Source: an uncultured Acetobacteraceae bacterium (lineage in GTDB: Bacteria > Pseudomonadota > Alphaproteobacteria > Acetobacterales > Acetobacteraceae). Taken from it: a stretch of 6,867 nt of DNA. The position numbers were made by a program, and so were the translations under genes. Where the stretch lies: contig CALNAL010000308.1 of the NCBI GenBank assembly GCA_937874445.1, positions 1 through 6,867 on the forward strand, written 5' to 3'. The notes beneath the pieces are model-generated. The model was not told the origin of the DNA, searched no databases, and worked only from the letters and a program-made list of their open reading frames with translations. This document shows, piece after piece, positions 5,126-6,867 of the stretch. Position 1 is the stretch's first letter, and each line of letters starts with the position of its first letter.

Positions 5126-6180
5126 CGACAGCGGGACCTGCCGTGCCGCCGCACAGCACGCTGCCGCGCACGGTCGCGGCGGCGGCGCTGCTGGCGGTGG
5201 CGCTGCTGCCGGCGTTCTTCGTCCTCTACCGCCTCAGTCTGTTCAACACCCTGCCGCGCGACGACTACGCACCCTACCTGCTGGCCCTGCTCGGCCGGCC
5301 GGGCGGGGCGTTCGCCGAATCGCCCTACGCCTACCGCATCCTGTCGGTGCTGGCGGCGGCGCCGTTCTATTTCGCGCTGCCGGTGATCCCGCTGACCAAC
5401 ACCCCTCCCGGCCTTCCCGTGGAGACGCTGCGCGCCACCGCCGCCTTCGCGATGCTCGCCCATCTGGCGCTGGTGGGCAGTGCGGTCGCGGCCTACCGCC
5501 TGGCACGCGACCGCGCCGCGGCCCCGCCCGGGGTGGCCCTGATCGCCGGCGTCCTCCTCTACGGGCTGAGCTGGTACACGCAGGTGGTCGCGATCGACCC
5601 CCTCGCCCTGCTGTTCATCACCCTCGGGCTCTATCTGGTGCCGCGGCCGGCCGGCTTTGCCGGGCTGATGCTGCTGTCCGTCGCCGTCAACGAGAAAATC
5701 CTCATCGTCTTTTTCCTCTGGCTCGGCCTGCGCCTGCTGCTCGTCCCCTCCGACCGCCCGGTGCTGACCCTTCCCTGGCTCGCCAGCCTGGCCGCCCTCC
5801 TGCTCTACGGCGCGCTCGTGACGGGCCTGCACATCCCCGGCAACAGCTACCAGCTGGAGCCCGGCGGCTATCTCGCCACGCTGCGCACCAACCTGGCCGC
5901 CCAGATCTCCGCCCGCGGCGTGCTGCTCAACGGCCTGCCCGTCGCGCTGCTGCTGGCGCTGGGCCTCGCCGGGCACCGCCCAGGAGCACGGCCGCCAACC
6001 GGGCCGGGCTGGCGCCTGTTCCGCCCCGCCGATCTGCTGATGATCCCCCTGATGGCCGCGGTGGCCCTGGTGCTGACGCAGTTCTTCCAGGTCGGGCGGC
6101 TGGTGATGCACGCCGCCCCGCTGTTCCTGGTGCCGGCGGCCGGCATGCTGTCTGCCCGTCTCGGGAGTCCCCGGCCATGA
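5122..6180 (+). CDS. Multi-pass membrane protein of unknown function (possible GT-C glycosyltransferase-like)
   Basis: This 352-aa protein is mostly hydrophobic. Likely membrane segments are near residues 17–38, 70–90, 105–126, 136–152, 158–175, 179–206 (one or two), 217–236, 266–284, 303–321 and 327–345. After the first segment comes a polar loop with TLPRDDYAPY (43–52), then an SPYAYRIL motif (67–74). A second notable site is VNEKIL (189–194) between hydrophobic segments. An acidic pair in the first extracytoplasmic loop plus a Y-R motif recalls GT-C-fold lipid-linked sugar transferases, but this is a weak resemblance and I do not recognise the family. The ATG overlaps the pyrC stop (ATGA) and the gene's stop overlaps the plsY start (ATGA). 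It has no clear ribosome site of its own, so it depends on coupling. Its position between pyrC and plsY is unusual; the link with plsY hints at an envelope or lipid role, which is inference. Confidence 0.85.
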   Translation: MTTAGPAVPPHSTLPRTVAAAALLAVALLPAFFVLYRLSLFNTLPRDDYAPYLLALLGRPGGAFAESPYAYRILSVLAAAPFYFALPVIPLTNTPPGLPVETLRATAAFAMLAHLALVGSAVAAYRLARDRAAAPPGVALIAGVLLYGLSWYTQVVAIDPLALLFITLGLYLVPRPAGFAGLMLLSVAVNEKILIVFFLWLGLRLLLVPSDRPVLTLPWLASLAALLLYGALVTGLHIPGNSYQLEPGGYLATLRTNLAAQISARGVLLNGLPVALLLALGLAGHRPGARPPTGPGWRLFRPADLLMIPLMAAVALVLTQFFQVGRLVMHAAPLFLVPAAGMLSARLGSPRP

Positions 6181-6764
6181 TGCTCGCACTGCTAGCCCTG
6201 GCCGGCTACCTGCTCGGAGCCATCCCCTTCGGGCTGGTGCTGACGCGGGCGGCCGGGTTGGGCGACATCCGCGCCATCGGCTCGGGCAACATCGGCGCCA
6301 CCAACGTGCTGCGCACCGGGCGCAAGGGCCTGGCCGCGGCCACGCTGGGGCTCGACGCGGCCAAGGGTGCCGCCGCGGTGCTGCTCGGCGGGGCCGCGGC
6401 CGGCGAACCGGGGCTGGTGGTGGCCGGGATCACGGTGGTGCTGGGGCATCTCTTTCCGGTGTGGCTCGGCTTCAAGGGCGGCAAGGGGGTGGCCACCGGC
6501 TTCGGCGTGCTGCTCGCCGCCGCCCCGCTGGCCGGCGTGGCCTCGGGCGGGGTGTGGCTGGTGATGGCGCTCGCCACCCGCATCTCCTCGGCTTCCGCGC
6601 TGGTCGCCTGTGTGGCCGCGCCCTTCCTGGCCTGGATCTTCGAGGCCTCGGTGCCCACCGAAGCGCTGGTCGGCGCCGTCGCCCTGCTGATCGTGCTGCG
6701 CCATCACGCCAACATCCGCCGCCTGCTGGCCGGCACCGAGCCCCGGATCGGGACGGGGAAGTGA
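6177..6764 (+). CDS. plsY: Acyl-phosphate:glycerol-3-phosphate acyltransferase
   Basis: This inner-membrane enzyme transfers an acyl group from acyl-phosphate (made by PlsX) to glycerol 3-phosphate, giving lysophosphatidic acid, the first step of phospholipid synthesis. The 195-aa length is typical. All three conserved cytoplasmic motifs are present: motif 1 GSGNIGATNVLRTG (35–48), motif 2 GHLFPVWLGFKGGKGVAT (90–107, glycine-rich phosphate loop), and motif 3 RHHANIRRLLAGTEPRIG (175–192, with Glu188). Hydrophobic segments near 3–24, 53–72, 78–96, 108–132 and 138–174 fit the known multi-pass topology. Two adjacent ATG codons occur; the first (6177) is preferred because it overlaps the previous stop and lies 9 nt after GGGAG. 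Its stop overlaps the dprA start. The plsY–dprA pairing is a recurring arrangement in alphaproteobacteria. Confidence 0.97.
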   Translation: MMLALLALAGYLLGAIPFGLVLTRAAGLGDIRAIGSGNIGATNVLRTGRKGLAAATLGLDAAKGAAAVLLGGAAAGEPGLVVAGITVVLGHLFPVWLGFKGGKGVATGFGVLLAAAPLAGVASGGVWLVMALATRISSASALVACVAAPFLAWIFEASVPTEALVGAVALLIVLRHHANIRRLLAGTEPRIGTGK

Positions 6765-6867
6765 GCGGCGACCTCGACCGCCTGCGGCTCGCCCGCACCA
6801 CAGGGGTCGGCCCGGTCACCTATCGCCGCCTGCTGTCCCGCTACGGCACCGCCACGGCGGCGCTGGA
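6761..6867 (+). CDS. dprA: DNA processing protein DprA, N-terminal fragment (3' end off the right edge)
   Basis: Only 35 codons are visible, starting at GTG 6761, which overlaps the plsY stop as GTGA. The protein begins VSGDLDRLRLARTTGVGPVTYRRLLSRYG-like, with the LRLARTxGVGPxTYRRLLxRYG pattern of the N-terminal SAM-like/helix-hairpin-helix region of DprA/Smf. The Rossmann domain that binds single-stranded DNA and loads RecA during natural transformation would lie beyond the window. The call rests on this motif and on the common plsY–dprA adjacency. A G-rich stretch (GGGACGGGGAA) just before the start can serve as ribosome site, helped by coupling to plsY. It is read as intact up to the window edge. 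Confidence 0.88.
   Translation, partial: MSGDLDRLRLARTTGVGPVTYRRLLSRYGTATAAL

Noticed and set aside
4663..6189. 508-aa open frame on the minus strand opposite pyrC and the membrane protein
   Set aside because: Gln/Arg/Gly-rich antisense shadow with no domain signature, opposite genes with clear family motifs or membrane pattern.

Overview
The window is strongly GC-rich throughout and reads as chromosomal DNA of an alphaproteobacterium. The main evidence is a tightly packed pyrB–pyrC–plsY–dprA order, a pyrC product of the metal-site-less kind I recall from alphaproteobacteria, and the codon use. A Rhodospirillales-like source is plausible, but the sequence does not prove a genus. I see no rRNA, tRNA, CRISPR array, insertion sequence or phage gene.

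Left part (1–1824, minus strand): transaldolase (tal) is followed, 72 nt after its stop, by a two-gene chromate-transporter (CHR) pair, the second of which runs off the left edge. Tal interconverts C3/C4/C6/C7 sugar phosphates in the non-oxidative pentose phosphate pathway. The CHR pair looks like a split transporter whose two half-size subunits probably assemble together.

Middle (1825–2134): a 310-nt divergent intergenic region. On the tal side it holds an unannotated 34-codon reading frame with a strong Shine-Dalgarno (SD) sequence, ending 5 nt before the tal start. Two inverted repeats lie here; one would pair with the SD and AUG of the small frame in the tal transcript. This is the best candidate in the window for something undescribed: a structured leader with a small upstream ORF controlling tal.

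Right part (2135–6867, plus strand): first an unrecognised 235-aa protein made of two diverged copies of one ~100-residue unit. Then comes a compact operon: pyrB (aspartate carbamoyltransferase), pyrC (dihydroorotase-like, lacking the metal-binding His-x-His), an unrecognised multi-pass membrane protein, plsY (acyl-phosphate glycerol-3-phosphate acyltransferase) and the start of dprA. From pyrB onward every junction is an 8- or 4-nt stop/start overlap, so these genes are almost certainly co-transcribed and translationally coupled. The operon joins pyrimidine synthesis, phospholipid synthesis and DNA processing. The membrane protein is an unusual insertion between pyrC and plsY.
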